From: Streptomyces violaceorubidus
GTDB lineage: Bacteria > Actinomycetota > Actinomycetes > Streptomycetales > Streptomycetaceae
Direction: 5' to 3'
Assembly (NCBI RefSeq): GCF_000717995.1
Contig: NZ_JODM01000007.1
Coordinates: 115,696 to 179,695, forward strand
DNA: 64,000 bases
Part shown: in pieces, positions 44,301 through 54,082 of the stretch
Layout of the letters: each line of letters begins with the position of its first letter
How positions within the stretch are numbered: the first letter of the stretch is position 1
Made by a program: the position numbers and the translations under genes
Notes under the pieces: model-generated
Database searches by the model: none
Told to the model about the DNA's origin: nothing
The model's input: only the letters and a program-made list of their open reading frames with translations

Positions 44301-47300
44301 CGAGGTCGGTCGCCCGGACCCGGGCCAGCACCTCGGTGAAGGCGGGATCGCCGGACAGGTCGGTGCGCAGGACGACGCTGTTGACGAAGAACCCGACGAG
44401 GTCGGCGAGCGCCTCGTCGGGGCGTCCGGCGACGGGCGTCCCGATGACGATGTCGTCCCCCGCGCCGAGCCGGTGCAGCAGGGTCGCCAGAGCGGCCTGG
44501 ACCAGCATGAAGGGGGTGACGTGCTGCTCGCGGGCGAGCGCCCGCAGCGCGTCGTGCACGGCGGCCGGGACGGTGAAGTCCACGGTGCCGCCCCGGTGCG
44601 AGGAGACGGCGGGACGCGGCCGGTCGGTGGGCAGCTCCAGCTGCGTGGGCAGCCCGTCGAGGGCCGCGGTCCAGAACGCCAGCTGGCGCGCCATCTCGCT
44701 GTCGGCGTGGTCGGCGTCGCCCAGCGCCTCGCGCTGCCACACCGCGTAGTCGCTGTAGCCGACCGGCAGCGGTTCCCAGCCGGGAGCGCGACCCGCGTGC
44801 CGCGCCGTGTAGGCGTCGACCAGGTCGCCGGCGAGCGGCGGCATGGACAAGGCGTCGCCCGCGATGTGGTGCAGCAGCAGAAGCAGCACGTACTCGCCGT
44901 CGCCCCCGTCGAACAGGGTGGTGCGCAGCGGCGGTTCACCCGCCAGGTCGAACGGGGCGCGGACCGCCTCGGCGAGGCGCTCGTCCAACTCGTCGGGGCC
45001 GGTGCGGACCACGTGCAGCCGGGCGGCCGCCTCCCGCACGATCTGGTGGGGACCCCGGGCGTCTTCCGCGAAGACCGTGCGCAGGACCTCGTGCCGGGCG
45101 GCCACGTCGCCGACGGCGGCCCGCAGCGCGTCCAGGTCGAGATCACCCGACAGGCGCACCGCGACGGGCAGGTGGTAGGTGGCGGACGGCCCCTCGAAGC
45201 GGTGGAGGAACCACAGGCGCTCCTGCGCGGGGCTCAGCGGGAGCCGCTCGCCGCGCGGGCGGGCGGTGAGGGCCGGCCGGCGGGGGCCCGCACGGTCCAG
45301 CCGGACGGCGAGCCGGGCCGGGGTGGTGGCCTCGAACAGGGTCGCCAGGTCGACGTCGAGACCGAGCACCCGGCGGATGCGGTTGGCGAGCCGGGCCACG
45401 GACAGGGAATGGCCGCCCAGTTCGAAGAAGTCGTCGTCCAGGAAGACCCGCGGGACTCCGGTGACCTCGGCGAACAGACCGCACAGCAGCTCCTCGCGGG
45501 GCGTGCGCGGTTCCCTCCCGGTGACCGGGGCGAACTCGGGCACCGGCAGCGCCCGCCGGTCGAGCTTGCCGCTGGTCATCATCGGGAACGTGTCGAGTTC
45601 GAGGAAGACCGGCGGAACCATGTGGGCGGGCAGTCCGGCGGCGAGGCGGGTGCGCAGCTCCTCGTGGTCGACAGGGGCGTCGGTGACGAGGTAGCCCACC
45701 AGACGCTGGTCGTGGACGGCGGCGGCGGCCCGCGCGACCCCGGGGTGCTCACGCATCGCGGACTCGATCTCACCGAGCTCGATCCGCTGGCCGCGCAGTT
45801 TGACCTGGTCGTCGGCGCGTCCGAAGTACTCCAGGTCGCCTGACCTGTGCCAGCGCACCAGGTCCCCGGTGCGGTAGATCCGCGACCCCGGCGGGCCGTA
45901 GGGGTGGGCGACGAAGCGCTCGGCGGTCAGGCCGGGCCGGTCGAGATAGCCGCGGGCGAGCTGGACGCCGCCCACGTAGAGCTCGCCCGTCACCCCGGGA
46001 GGCACCGGGCGGAGTCGGGCGTCCAGGACGTAGGTCTGGGTGTTGCGCACCGGGCCGCCGATGAGGACCACCCCGGGGGTGGGGGGAGTGGGCCAGCGGG
46101 TCACGTCGACCGCGGCCTCGGTGGGACCGTAGGCGTTGGTGAGGATCGCGTGCGGGTGCTTGGACTCCCGGTGGAAGCGGCGGATCAGCTCGGCCGGCAT
46201 GATCTCGTCGCCGGACTCGATCGCCCTGACCGTGGGCGGCAGCTCGGCCTCGGCGAGGAAGGCGGCCAGCCGGGACGCCCCGAGGTGCAGCACGGTCACC
46301 GACTCGTCGTGCATGAGCCGGGACAGGTAGGCCGGGTCGCGGTGCCCGCCCGGCTTGGGGACCACCAGGGTCGCGCCGCGGGACAGGGTCCAGAACACCT
46401 CCCACACCGACACGTCGAAGCCGGTCGGTGTGGCTTGCAGGACGCGGTCGCCGGGTCCCAGACCCAGGTCCTCCTGCATCCACCAGAAGCGGTTGACCAT
46501 GCCCGCGTACGTGTTGATGGTGCCCTTGGGACGGCCGGTGGAGCCGGAGGTGTAGATGACGTAGGAGCCGTTGTCCCCGTGGGCGTGGACGCCCAGGTTC
46601 TCCCCGGACTCGCCGGGGGCGTGGACCGGCAGGCGTTCGAAACCCTCGACCTCCCGGTCCGCCAGGATCAGCGAGGCGCCGGAGTCGCCCAGGATGTAGG
46701 CGATGCGGTCGGCCGGGTAACCGGTGTCGACGGGGACGTACATCGCGCCGGCCTTGATGACCGCCCACAGGGCGACGATCAGGTCGACCGAGTACGGCAG
46801 CATCACGGCGACCCGCGTCTCCGGACCCACGCCGCGCCCGCGCAGCGCCCGTGCCAGCCGGTTCACCCGGGTGTTGAACTCGCCGTAGGTGACCCGCTCC
46901 CCTTCGCAGACCACCGCCTCGGCCGCCGGGTCCTGAGCCTCCATCAGGGCCACCACCGAGTCGCCGTCGGGAGTGCCGGCGGTGTCGTTCCAGGTGTCGA
47001 GGACCAGCGTGCGTTCCCGCTCGCTGATCAGGGGGACCTCGGAGATCCGGCGGGCGGGGTCGTCGGTGACCGAGGCCAGCACGCGCAGGAACCGCGCCAC
47101 GATCGCCTCGGCGGTCTCGCGGTCGTAGAGATCGGTCGCGTACTCCAGACGGCAGGCCAGACCGCCGCTCCGCTCGTCGACGAGGCAGTCGAAGTGCGCG
47201 TCGAACTTGGACGTCCTGCTGTGCGCGTAGCCCGGTTCGGCGGTGACATCGGGCAGGGAGAAGCGCGCGTCGCTGAAGTCGAGCCAGGCGACCATGACCT

Positions 47301-50300
47301 GGAACAGGGGGTGCCGGGACCGGGACCGTTCGGGCGCGATCTCCTCCACCAGCCGCTCGAAGGGCACGTCCTGATGGGCGTAGGCGGCCAGGCCGGTCTC
47401 CCGCACCCGTTCCAGGAGGGTCTCGAACGTCGGGTCGCCGGAGGTGTCGAAGCGGTAGACGAGCGTGTTGATGAACACGCCGACGATGTCGTCGAAGGCC
47501 GCGTCGGAGCGGCCCGCGATCGCCCCGCCCACCGGTATGTCCTCGCCCGCCCCGTGTGCGGTGAGCAGGAGCGCGACCACGGCCTGCAGGACCATGTACG
47601 GGGTGGTGCGGGTACGGGCGGCGAGATCGAGCATGCGCCGGTACAGCGCGGCGTCGACGGTGAACTCGACGTGGTCCCCGGCGTGTGAGGCCACCGCCGG
47701 CCGGGGCCGGTCGGCGGGGAAGGTGACGTCCTGCGGCAATCCCTCCAGGGTCCGCTTCCAGTAGGCCACGTGCTCGCCGAGCCCGGCCTCCAGGGTGTCG
47801 CGCTGCCACAGCGCGTAGTCGGCGTACTCCAGGCGCGCCGGGGCGAAGCGGGGGGTGCGGCCGTCGAGTCGGGCGGTGTACGCGGCGGACAGGTCCTCGA
47901 CCAGGGGCCGCATGGATGAGCCGTCGGCGGCGATGTGGTGGATCACCAGCAGCAGCCGGTAGGTGCGCTCACCGAGCACGTACAGCGTGGCGCGCAGCGG
48001 GAGTTCGCGGGTGAGGTCGAAGGGCCGGCCGGCGGGCTCGGTGAGATCGGGGTCGGGGTCGTGGACGACGTCCAGGGTGAAGCCGGTGGTGCCCGGGGCC
48101 AGGACGACCTGGTGCGGCCCTTCCGCGTCCTCCGGGCAGATCGTGCGCAGCGCCTCGTGGCGGTCGACGAGGTCGGTGAGGGCGGCGCCCAGGGCGACGG
48201 GGTCGACCGGCCCGTCGAGCCTGATGTCCAGCGGCATGTTGTAGGTGCCGGAGGCGCCTTGGAGCCGCTGCAGGAACCACATGCGCTCCTGCGCGAACGA
48301 GAGCGGCAGCCGCTCGGGCCGCCGGCGGGCGACGACGTCCGGCCCCTGCGCGGTGCGGCTGCCGACCAGCTCGGCCAGCGCCGCCACCGTCGGGGTGGCG
48401 AACACCTCGCGGAGGGTCAGCTCGGCCCCGGTGGCGGCCCTCAGCCGGTGCACCAGTTTGATCATCAGCAGTGAGGTGCCGCCGCGGGTGAAGAAGTCGT
48501 CGTCGGCGCTCAGGTCGTCGAGGCCGAGGACGTCGGCCACGATGCCGAGCAGTTCCGCCTCGGCGGTGTGCGGCGGGGCGGGGTCCGTGGTGACCGGCTG
48601 CTCGGAGCGGGGCGCAGGGGCGCCGGGGAGCAGGAGCTCGAGCTGTCCGTCCGGCCGGCGCCGGGCCCGGACGCCGCTGCGGAACATCCGCGAGCCGGGC
48701 GGGCCGTAGGGGTCGGCCACCATCCGTTCCGCGGTGCTGCCGGACCGGCCGAGGTATCCGCGCGCCACCTGCTCGCCCGCGACGTACACCTCTCCCCGGG
48801 CGCCCGGGGGCACCTGGCGCAGTGAGCGGTCCAGCAGATACAGACGGCTGTTCGCCGCCGGAGCGGGGATCAGGGGCCGGTCCGCCCCCTCGTCCGAGGT
48901 GCGGCGGACGGTGCCGAGGACGGCTTCCGGCGAGGCCAGGAGGTGACGGTGCGCGCCGGTGGGAAGGCGGGTGATCCGCTCCCCGGTGGTGAGGCCGAGC
49001 CGCACCGACGGCACGGGCGGCGCGAGGGCGCCGTGCAGGACCGTGACCCGTTCCCCGGTGGCCAGGGCCTCCGGTTCGGTGTCCCGGGCCGCGACGACGA
49101 GGGTCGCGCCCGCGGCGAGCGGTGCCAGCACGGCGGCCGGATCGGTGGGCTCCGCGGTCGTGAGCACGCGGTCCGCCGAGGTGAGCCCGCCGTCGTGCCG
49201 CAGGCAGAGGATGCGGTGGGCGAGGCCGGCGTGGGTGAGGACGACGCCCCGGTCGCCGTCCTCGGGGAAGGCGATCCACGCGGCGGCGTCGGCCGGGACG
49301 GACGCCGTCGGAACGCGCGAGGGCCCGTCCGCGCCCGCGTCGGGGGCCGTGCGGGCGAGGCCGGGCAGGTCCGTCGTGCTCACCGCGTGGACCGCACCGG
49401 AGGCGGCGAGGAGCTCGGCGATCCGCTCGGCGGGCGCGTCGACCGGGACGGGGACGACGGCCGCCCCGGTGCGCAGCACCGCGCACAGGGCCACGACGAG
49501 GTCGGCGGACGGCGCCAGCCGCACCGCGACGGGCGCCTCGGGCCCCGCGCCGTGCCGCAGCAGGACCCGGGCGAGCCGTTCGGCCCGCGCCGACAGCTGC
49601 CCGTAGGTGAGGCGGGTGTCGCCGCACACGACGGCCTCGGCGTCCGGGGCACCGCTCTCGCACAGGTGCGCCGGCGCCACGGTGGGCACGGCCACGGACG
49701 TGTCGTTCCACCGCGCCAGCCGCCGGCGTTGCTCCTCGTCGAGCAGGTCGACCTCGGCCACCGGGCGGTCCGGGTCGGCGGCGAGCCCGGTGAGCAGCCT
49801 GCGGTAGCCGTCCAGGTGGGCGGCGACGTCCTCGGGGGTGAAGCGGTCCGGGTCCGCGGTGAAGGCGCACAGGATGCCGTCGGCGGCCTCGGGCGTGGCG
49901 TGGGCGTTCAGGGCGAGGTCGCGTACGGGGCCGTAGCCGAGCTGGTGGACGGAGGCCCGGGCGGCGCCGACGGCGGTCGTGTCCGAGGCGTAGGTCAGCA
50001 CGTTGACGGAGGGGCCGAGGACGGGCCCGGCCCGGCCGTCCTCGGCGGGCCGGCCCCGGAGTTCGTCGCCGGGGAACCGCTGGTGCCGGGCGGCCTCGGC
50101 GAGTCGTTCCGCCACCTGGGCGACGAGCTCCGTGAACGTGCTCCGGGCGTTCACGGCGAGCCGCAGCGGCAGTTCGTTGACGAGCATGGCGGGGGTGGCC
50201 AGCGTGGCCGGGCTCGTGCGGGCGGCCAGGTAGACGCGGACGACGAGGTCCTCGGCGCCGGTGACCCGGTGGGTGTAGGCGGCCATCGCGGCGATCACCG

Positions 50301-51057
50301 GCAGGGACCAGCGGCCGCCGGGGAGTTCACGCAGGCGCCGGGCGTCGGCCGCCGACACCGTCCCGGCGACGGCGGGCAGACTGCGGGCGAGGCCGCCGGT
50401 GCCGGGTCCCAGCTCGACGTCGGGCGGCCCGTCCCCGAGCCTGCGCGTCCAGTAGGCACGGTCGCGCCCGTACCGGTCGGACCGGCGGTAGGCGTCCTCC
50501 TCGGAGAGGACGTCGCCGAGCGGCGCGAACGTGGCCGGTTCGGGGGCGCGGCCGGCGACGAGTCGGCCGTAGACGTGCAGGAGCCGGTTCAGGTGGAGGG
50601 TCTGGCCGTAACCGTCGAGGAGGATGTGGTGACGGCGGAAGTACAGCCAGTGCCGTTCGGGGCCCAGGGTGAGCACGGCGTGGGCGAAGAGCGGACGGTC
50701 GCCGCCCACCGGGCTCGCGGCGCTCTGGTCCTCCTCGATCCAGGCGTGCGCGGCGGCCTCCGGGTCGGTCCGCGCGGCGAGGTCGACGACGGTGAGCGTC
50801 CCCTCGACGGCGGCGTCCACGACCTGGCGCACCTGGTCGCCGTCGTCGAGGAAACGCACACGCAGCGCCTCGGTCTCGGCGACGGCCTGGCGCACCGCGC
50901 GCTCGAGCGTCGCCAGGTCCAGCGGGCCGCTGATGTCGAAGTAGATCCCGCAGGTGAACATCGCGCTGTCGGGATGCAGTTGCTGGGCCACCCAGACACC
51001 GCGCTGGGCCGCGGTCAGGCGCAGGGCCGAGCCGGTCGACGTGTCGCTCGTGGTCAC
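38350..51057 (-). CDS. four-module NRPS: C-A(defective)-T-C-A-T-C-A-T-C-A-T-TE
   Basis: A 4235-residue synthetase. C1 (about 10-440, HHILLDG) resembles EntF-type or starter C domains. A1 (about 447-820) keeps an A6-like stretch ([15 protein letters not shown]), but A3, A4 and A5 are unrecognisable, A7 lacks its Asp (FRSG), and A8 to A10 with the Lys are missing, so it should not activate anything. T1 is intact (TRGGTSLL, about 857). Module 2: C (HHIAADG, 1042), A with a Ser-like code DVWHISAVDK, T (about 1880). Module 3: C (HHIAGDA, 2067), A code DLTKVGEVGK (Asn), T (about 2930). Module 4: C (HHIAGDG, 3117), A code DMTKIGEVGK (Asn-like), T (about 3946). The C-terminal type I TE has VGWSFGG (about 4077). 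There are no epimerisation or methylation domains. GTG 51057 overlaps the ACP stop (GTGA). Confidence 0.93.
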   Translation of the reverse strand: MTTSDTSTGSALRLTAAQRGVWVAQQLHPDSAMFTCGIYFDISGPLDLATLERAVRQAVAETEALRVRFLDDGDQVRQVVDAAVEGTLTVVDLAARTDPEAAAHAWIEEDQSAASPVGGDRPLFAHAVLTLGPERHWLYFRRHHILLDGYGQTLHLNRLLHVYGRLVAGRAPEPATFAPLGDVLSEEDAYRRSDRYGRDRAYWTRRLGDGPPDVELGPGTGGLARSLPAVAGTVSAADARRLRELPGGRWSLPVIAAMAAYTHRVTGAEDLVVRVYLAARTSPATLATPAMLVNELPLRLAVNARSTFTELVAQVAERLAEAARHQRFPGDELRGRPAEDGRAGPVLGPSVNVLTYASDTTAVGAARASVHQLGYGPVRDLALNAHATPEAADGILCAFTADPDRFTPEDVAAHLDGYRRLLTGLAADPDRPVAEVDLLDEEQRRRLARWNDTSVAVPTVAPAHLCESGAPDAEAVVCGDTRLTYGQLSARAERLARVLLRHGAGPEAPVAVRLAPSADLVVALCAVLRTGAAVVPVPVDAPAERIAELLAASGAVHAVSTTDLPGLARTAPDAGADGPSRVPTASVPADAAAWIAFPEDGDRGVVLTHAGLAHRILCLRHDGGLTSADRVLTTAEPTDPAAVLAPLAAGATLVVAARDTEPEALATGERVTVLHGALAPPVPSVRLGLTTGERITRLPTGAHRHLLASPEAVLGTVRRTSDEGADRPLIPAPAANSRLYLLDRSLRQVPPGARGEVYVAGEQVARGYLGRSGSTAERMVADPYGPPGSRMFRSGVRARRRPDGQLELLLPGAPAPRSEQPVTTDPAPPHTAEAELLGIVADVLGLDDLSADDDFFTRGGTSLLMIKLVHRLRAATGAELTLREVFATPTVAALAELVGSRTAQGPDVVARRRPERLPLSFAQERMWFLQRLQGASGTYNMPLDIRLDGPVDPVALGAALTDLVDRHEALRTICPEDAEGPHQVVLAPGTTGFTLDVVHDPDPDLTEPAGRPFDLTRELPLRATLYVLGERTYRLLLVIHHIAADGSSMRPLVEDLSAAYTARLDGRTPRFAPARLEYADYALWQRDTLEAGLGEHVAYWKRTLEGLPQDVTFPADRPRPAVASHAGDHVEFTVDAALYRRMLDLAARTRTTPYMVLQAVVALLLTAHGAGEDIPVGGAIAGRSDAAFDDIVGVFINTLVYRFDTSGDPTFETLLERVRETGLAAYAHQDVPFERLVEEIAPERSRSRHPLFQVMVAWLDFSDARFSLPDVTAEPGYAHSRTSKFDAHFDCLVDERSGGLACRLEYATDLYDRETAEAIVARFLRVLASVTDDPARRISEVPLISERERTLVLDTWNDTAGTPDGDSVVALMEAQDPAAEAVVCEGERVTYGEFNTRVNRLARALRGRGVGPETRVAVMLPYSVDLIVALWAVIKAGAMYVPVDTGYPADRIAYILGDSGASLILADREVEGFERLPVHAPGESGENLGVHAHGDNGSYVIYTSGSTGRPKGTINTYAGMVNRFWWMQEDLGLGPGDRVLQATPTGFDVSVWEVFWTLSRGATLVVPKPGGHRDPAYLSRLMHDESVTVLHLGASRLAAFLAEAELPPTVRAIESGDEIMPAELIRRFHRESKHPHAILTNAYGPTEAAVDVTRWPTPPTPGVVLIGGPVRNTQTYVLDARLRPVPPGVTGELYVGGVQLARGYLDRPGLTAERFVAHPYGPPGSRIYRTGDLVRWHRSGDLEYFGRADDQVKLRGQRIELGEIESAMREHPGVARAAAAVHDQRLVGYLVTDAPVDHEELRTRLAAGLPAHMVPPVFLELDTFPMMTSGKLDRRALPVPEFAPVTGREPRTPREELLCGLFAEVTGVPRVFLDDDFFELGGHSLSVARLANRIRRVLGLDVDLATLFEATTPARLAVRLDRAGPRRPALTARPRGERLPLSPAQERLWFLHRFEGPSATYHLPVAVRLSGDLDLDALRAAVGDVAARHEVLRTVFAEDARGPHQIVREAAARLHVVRTGPDELDERLAEAVRAPFDLAGEPPLRTTLFDGGDGEYVLLLLLHHIAGDALSMPPLAGDLVDAYTARHAGRAPGWEPLPVGYSDYAVWQREALGDADHADSEMARQLAFWTAALDGLPTQLELPTDRPRPAVSSHRGGTVDFTVPAAVHDALRALAREQHVTPFMLVQAALATLLHRLGAGDDIVIGTPVAGRPDEALADLVGFFVNSVVLRTDLSGDPAFTEVLARVRATDLAAYAHQDVPFERVVEAVNPARSTARHPLFQVNLNWTDAELESVLDLADRFPGMTGEAMALTAPTAKFDLAFFVSERREGGLGGSVEYACDLFDRETAQAIADRFTALLASVVADPAAPVGALDLVGPDERHRLLHEWNATDRPVPRTTLTRLIAEQTARTPDAVAVAFGGTELTYAELDARADRLARHLCARGAGPERFVAVLLPTSEWVPVALLAVLKSGAAYLPLDPSLPAERLAFMVEDIDPVAVITDPERAAAFGDRPVVGVGAEVAGDAETPDTPLPHVPARPEHAAFVIFTSGSTGRPKAVVVEHGSLVAYLSWAVDTYTDLREHALVHSPIAFDLTATGLWGPLIRGGRVELIAWSASGPDGERPVVPPAFVKATPSHLQLLGALDEQYSPTSQLVLGGEALLGDVLDTWRARHPGVTVLNEYGPTETTVGCTVFRIDAGDPLPAGVITIGTPVWNTRIYVLDARLRPAPTGTAGELYVAGDLVTRGYHNRPGLTSGRFVANPFGPAGSRMYRTGDLARWTRDGLLEFVSRVDDQVKINGFRIELGEIEAVLGAADGVAQAAVVVREDRPGDRRLVGYLVPEEGRRADLRALEDGAARVLPDYMVPAALVVLDALPRTANGKIDRKALPAPERLSATGRPARAGVESQVADLFARALDVPSVGAEDDFFRLGGHSLLVARLVNHIRAELGVDISLRQVFEHPTVAGITALLDAAANEATPGPVRARRPERVPLSAAQSRMWFLDRLEGPSATYTIPVVLRLGGKLEVAALRRAFADVVARHEILRTLVVEDEHGPHQVVTDTEPVFTVIPCTGTELAGQLARAAAAPFDLARETPVRATLFTSGPETHTLLVLVHHIAGDGASMGPLARDLAAAYTARLGGTGHALPPLPLQYADYALWRRDGADEQLAFWTRALAGSPEQIALPTDRPRPAVLSNRGDTVGFVVPAELRERVGALARERGASAFMVVQATLVALLHRLGAGDDIVVGTPVEGRPDRALEDLVGLFANTLALRADVSGDPSFEELLARVRAFDIEAYAHAEVPFERLVEVLSPARSRARHPLFQVMLTVSPPPRPPRLPGLTVTLDEAPAGGAKFDLSLALVEEEDGAWRGFLEYATDLFDRGTAEAFARRYVGLLAEVSADPARPVGSLPLLTPAEHHEILVTRNDTSRPLPDALLPQMFEAQVARTPRAVAVTAADGTLTYAELDTRAGRLARHLAGRGAGRGTVVAVVLPRGTDLLVALLAVVRTGAAYLPVDPVHPPARRARLIADADAVLVVDETLLADLPEDAVEAEPGVVPHPRDAAYVVYTSGSTGEPKGVVVEHASLAAYLSEAAALYPAAAGESLVHTSVAFDMPVTVLFTPLISGGRVRFAALDERTPRTDLLKITPSHLALLEPLPDRVSDATDLIVGGEALDGEVLQRWRDRHPDAAVVNEYGPTEATVGCVVFRLEPGAPALTGPVPVGRPIGNTAVYVLDARLRPVPDGVWGELYIAGAGLARGYLRRPGQTADRFVADPFGPAGTRMYRTGDRVRWSADGRVLQYAGRIDEQVKIRGFRVEPAETEAALTAVDAIADAAVVARRDHGGEHRLVAYLVPASGRRVDEERVRAALAAVLPSHLLPSAYVVLDAIPRNLNGKLDRGALPAPVRTVRTGKAPATARQRVLCELFAELLELPEVGVDDDFFALGGHSLLAARLVVRIRAELGVDVALGTLFEASTVAGLDVLLDVAHRAGDPLERLLPLRTGGGETPLFLVHAVEGLAWPYSALTRHLGGDFPVYGLQSAGLDGVTPLPERIEEIAADYVERVRAVQPAGPYRLVGWSFGGLVAHAMAVRLQHASERVELLGMLDTHHPGAHGGPEPDEAEIMAETQVPADVLELLTPARLDALKAVYLNNHRLSRRHTPGVHRGDLVFCRAGVDRPADAGRWSDHVSGRIDAFTVDAEHEDLMTARAAAEIGRVLTARLTADGPPPSDRPRPTS

Positions 51058-51308
51058 GCCTTCTCCTCGATCAGGGTGCCGAGCACCTCGCTGAGAGCGT
51101 CGATGGTGGGGTTGTCCCACGTGGTCTCCGCGCTGAGCACGACGCCGAACTCGTCCTCCACGTCCGCGGACAGGGCCAGGGCCGTCAGCGAGTCCAACCC
51201 GTACTCGGCCATCGGCACGCCGGTGTCGATCTCGGCCGGGGTGCGGCGCAGATACACCGCCACCCGCTCGGTCAGCCAGGCGTGTACATCGGGGGTCTCA
51301 GTGTTCAC
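51054..51308 (-). CDS. stand-alone acyl carrier protein
   Basis: An 84-residue ACP of polyketide/fatty-acid type: [20 protein letters not shown], then [20 protein letters not shown], where the Ser of GLDSL takes the phosphopantetheine arm, then [15 protein letters not shown]. In FAAL-initiated lipopeptide clusters such an ACP holds the acyl chain made by the ligase, presents it to the dehydrogenases, and hands it to the starter C domain. Its stop overlaps the NRPS start by 4 bases, and the monooxygenase ends 75 bases before it. Confidence 0.92.
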   Translation of the reverse strand: MNTETPDVHAWLTERVAVYLRRTPAEIDTGVPMAEYGLDSLTALALSADVEDEFGVVLSAETTWDNPTIDALSEVLGTLIEEKA

Positions 51309-51383
51309 CGGACGTTCTCTTCTCTGCGGGTGCGCGGACGACGTCCGGCAGCGTGGGGGGTGACTCGATCGGGACGGGCCGGG

Positions 51384-52448
51384 TCAGCCCGGCTGGAACG
51401 CACGCCGTACCTGGTCCAGGTACGGAAGGGCATCGAGGGTGGCGCCGTCGGGAACGCCGAAGTCGATCAGGCAGGCCACCTCGTCGACGCCCATCGCGGC
51501 CAGCTCACCGACGAACGCGGTGGCCTTCGGGACCGAGCCGAGCATGGAGGCGGTCCGGAAGTACCGTTCGAAGGCGTGGTCCAGCAGCTGGGGGCCCTGG
51601 TGCCGGGCGAGCTCGGGCCACTGCTCCTTCCAGAGGTCCACGGAGGACTCCAGGTACTTCAGGAAGGGCGTACGCACGACCTCACGCACCGCCCGGTCGC
51701 TCTCACCCACGAAGGTGTGCACCATCGTCGTGACCCGCCCCGTGTCGGGGTCGTGTCCGTGACGTTCGCGAGCGGCCCGGTAGGCGGCGATGCGCGGTGC
51801 CAGCTCGGCGGTGTTGAGCAGGAGCAGCGCGGTGAGGACGTTGAGGCCCAGGGCGCCGGCCTGCTCGAAGGAGGCGGTGTTCGCCGAGCACGTCAGCCAC
51901 AGGTCGAGGTCGCTCTGGACCGGCCGCGGGTAGGTGCGTACCGCGGTGTCGGCGCCGACACCGTTGCGCAGCGTGGTGGTCCTGCCCGCCCACAGGTCGC
52001 GCAGCAGGGGGAGTTGGCCGGTCGTGCGGGCGCGCCGGTCGGCGAACCGGTCGGGCGCGAGCACGAAGTCGTCGGGGTTCCATCCCGTGGCCAGGGCCAG
52101 GTCGACCCGGCCGCCGGAGATGTTGTCGACGACCGCCCAGTTCTCCACGACCGTCAGCGGGTCGTGCAGCGGCAGGACGACGCTGCCCGCCCGCAGCCGG
52201 ACGCGGCGGGTACGGGCCGCCAGCGCCGCCGCCGCCAGGGCCGGGTTGGGGTATGACCCGCCGAAGGGGTGGAAGTGCCGTTCCGGCAGCCACACGGCGG
52301 TGAATCCGTGCTCGTCGGCGAAGTCCACCGCGCGGAAGAGGAGTTCGTACTCGGCGGGCGGATCGTCCGCGGCACGGTTGGCGAAGAACAGCAGACTGAA
52401 GTCCATGCCTGGTGGTGGTGTCCTGACGTGTGAGGTGTGGTCGGTCAT
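51384..52448 (-). CDS. LLM-class flavin-dependent monooxygenase (MupA/Atu3671-type, natural-product subfamily)
   Basis: A 354-residue luciferase-like monooxygenase. MDFSLLFFANRAADDPPAEY opens the TIM barrel, then HGFTAVWLPERHFHPFGGSY (with the typical PERHF), RVDLALATGWNPDDFVL, LDLWLTCSANTASFEQAGAL and a late VDEVACLIDFGVP. This is the subfamily often found within or beside NRPS/PKS lines. It uses reduced flavin to hydroxylate or oxidise a carrier-bound chain. Sitting between acyl-CoA dehydrogenases and ACP, it more likely acts on the acyl starter than on an amino acid. ATG 52448 overlaps the dehydrogenase stop (ATGA); an internal ATG at 52406 also exists. Confidence 0.88.
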   Translation of the reverse strand: MTDHTSHVRTPPPGMDFSLLFFANRAADDPPAEYELLFRAVDFADEHGFTAVWLPERHFHPFGGSYPNPALAAAALAARTRRVRLRAGSVVLPLHDPLTVVENWAVVDNISGGRVDLALATGWNPDDFVLAPDRFADRRARTTGQLPLLRDLWAGRTTTLRNGVGADTAVRTYPRPVQSDLDLWLTCSANTASFEQAGALGLNVLTALLLLNTAELAPRIAAYRAARERHGHDPDTGRVTTMVHTFVGESDRAVREVVRTPFLKYLESSVDLWKEQWPELARHQGPQLLDHAFERYFRTASMLGSVPKATAFVGELAAMGVDEVACLIDFGVPDGATLDALPYLDQVRRAFQPG

Positions 52449-54082
52449 CGAAGGTCCCCTCCGGCGTGCGGGAGCCTGTGCGCGCCGATGCCGAAGGAGC
52501 GGTGGGCGCGCTGGCGCCCGACGAGTTCGCGCAGCAGCGCCTGCTCGACGTGTGCGGGCATCGGAGTGTGTCCGTCGCCGCGGTGCAGGGCCGCACGCAA
52601 CCAGGCGGGGTCGGCGAGGAAGGGGTCGCGGGCGTGGCGCCAGACCCGGACCTGGCAGTCCCGCTCCAGCAGCCGGACGTACCGGTCGACCAGGTCGTGG
52701 TGGCGGGCCGGGGTGTCACCGCCGGATCGGCCGGCCGGCAGGGCCGCGCAGGCGCCGATGAGGTCGTCCAGTTCCGCGGCGTCGGCGGACAGGGCCGCCC
52801 CGATGTCGTCGTGTCCGTCCGTCCAGGGCTCCCGGGGAGCGGCTCTGGGCGCCGGGACGGGGAGCACACCGCGGGCGGAGGCGGGCAGCGCCGGGGCTGC
52901 GCCGTGGACGTCCTCCCGGAAGGCGAATACGCCCTCCGGCACGGGCTCGCCGGCGCCGAGCGCGGGCAGAGCGGCGAGCAGGGAGAGACGGCACGCCGTA
53001 CGTCCGGCCTGCCCGCCGTCAGCGGGGAGAAGGTCGCGCAGCAGCTTCTGGAAGGCGCCCGTGGGGCCTTCCCGCAGGTAGAAGTGTGCCCCCAGCAGTT
53101 CGGCGAGCCGGTCCATGGCACCGGCCACCAGCCCGGGGACGACGTACGCCGCGGCGTCCGCGTAGCCGGCGGCGAGGCCGGGGGCCAGATGGAGGCAGCG
53201 TGCCGCGGCCGCCCCAAGGCTCTCGGCGCGCAGCAGGTCGGTGAAGACACCGGCCAGCACGGTCCGCACCAGGGGGATGTCGACGGCCGGTCCGCCGTAG
53301 AGGGTGCGGTCGCTCAGGTGGGCGACGGCCACGCGCAGGCCGGTGTCGAGGGCACCGGTGGCCGCCGGGGGCAGGACCGCGCGCATGAGGGTGCGGGCCG
53401 CCGCGGCCGTGCCGCTGTCGCCGACCAGTTCTCGGGCGGTCACCGGCAACCCGTGCAGTTCCACCGCGTCGACGGGGACCGCACGGGTGCCGGTTCCGGC
53501 CGGTCGGGGCAGCACCCGCAGGGCGCCGAGGGGCGCCGTGGCCGGGTCTATCAGGAACAGGATCCGTTCGTCCGGCCGGTGTTCGGGCGTGGCGTGCACG
53601 AGGAGCAGGTCCGCGTGGCGTGCCCCCCTCACCGCTTCCTGGCCTCCGCTGAGCAGCCAGCCTCCGTCGCGGGGGACGGCGACGACGCCGCAGTCGTCGA
53701 AGCCGTCCTCGTGGACCGCTACGACCCGGCGTCCGCCCGCCAGCGCGGCAGGCAGCGGACTGCCGGGACGGGCCGCCCGGGTGTGGGCGGCCGCCGTCAG
53801 GGGGAGTGCGCCGCGGGCCAGCGCCAGGGCGGGATCGCGGCGGTGGATCGTTCTCAGGATCTCGACGAGGTGGTCGGCACGGCTCAGCCGTCCGCCGTGC
53901 TCGGTCGGCAGCAACTCCGCGGCCAGTCCGTACGACCGCAGCACACGTTCCCCGGCCGAGAACGGCTCGGCGCGTTCGTCGGCGTCGAGCGCGGCCCGCA
54001 GACCGGTCGGGTTCAGGGCGTCGAGGGGGTCTCCGAAGGCCGTCTCCAGGGCGTGTGCGCCCCACGGCGTCCCGGTCGTCAC
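52445..54082 (-). CDS. acyl-CoA dehydrogenase-like protein, divergent
   Basis: A 545-residue protein with the overall layout of acyl-CoA dehydrogenases: an N-terminal helical part (AGERVLRSYGLAAELLPTEH, HLVEILRTIHRRDPALALAR), a beta domain (GGWLLSGGQEAVRGARHADL, LFLIDPATAPLGALRVL) and a C-terminal helical bundle (TGLRVAVAHLSDRTLYGGPA). The usual YEGT-type catalytic motif is not visible, and a long C-terminal extension of about 150 residues follows. It may be a non-catalytic or structurally altered partner of the upstream dehydrogenase, since paired dehydrogenases that desaturate ACP-bound chains occur in lipopeptide clusters. GTG 54082 overlaps the upstream stop (GTGA). Confidence 0.82.
   Translation of the reverse strand: MTTGTPWGAHALETAFGDPLDALNPTGLRAALDADERAEPFSAGERVLRSYGLAAELLPTEHGGRLSRADHLVEILRTIHRRDPALALARGALPLTAAAHTRAARPGSPLPAALAGGRRVVAVHEDGFDDCGVVAVPRDGGWLLSGGQEAVRGARHADLLLVHATPEHRPDERILFLIDPATAPLGALRVLPRPAGTGTRAVPVDAVELHGLPVTARELVGDSGTAAAARTLMRAVLPPAATGALDTGLRVAVAHLSDRTLYGGPAVDIPLVRTVLAGVFTDLLRAESLGAAAARCLHLAPGLAAGYADAAAYVVPGLVAGAMDRLAELLGAHFYLREGPTGAFQKLLRDLLPADGGQAGRTACRLSLLAALPALGAGEPVPEGVFAFREDVHGAAPALPASARGVLPVPAPRAAPREPWTDGHDDIGAALSADAAELDDLIGACAALPAGRSGGDTPARHHDLVDRYVRLLERDCQVRVWRHARDPFLADPAWLRAALHRGDGHTPMPAHVEQALLRELVGRQRAHRSFGIGAHRLPHAGGDLR

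Noticed and set aside
40804..45843. A 1679-codon open frame opposite the NRPS gene, and similar long frames antisense to several genes
   Set aside because: These are products of extreme third-position GC. The translations are Gly/Arg/Gln/Val-rich without domains, while the opposite strand encodes conserved NRPS motifs throughout.
46100..46560. A2 domain specificity for Dab
   Set aside because: The code DVWHISAVDK is nearest to Ser codes such as DVWHLSLIDK; known Dab codes differ at several positions. It was kept only as a possibility in the building-block finding.
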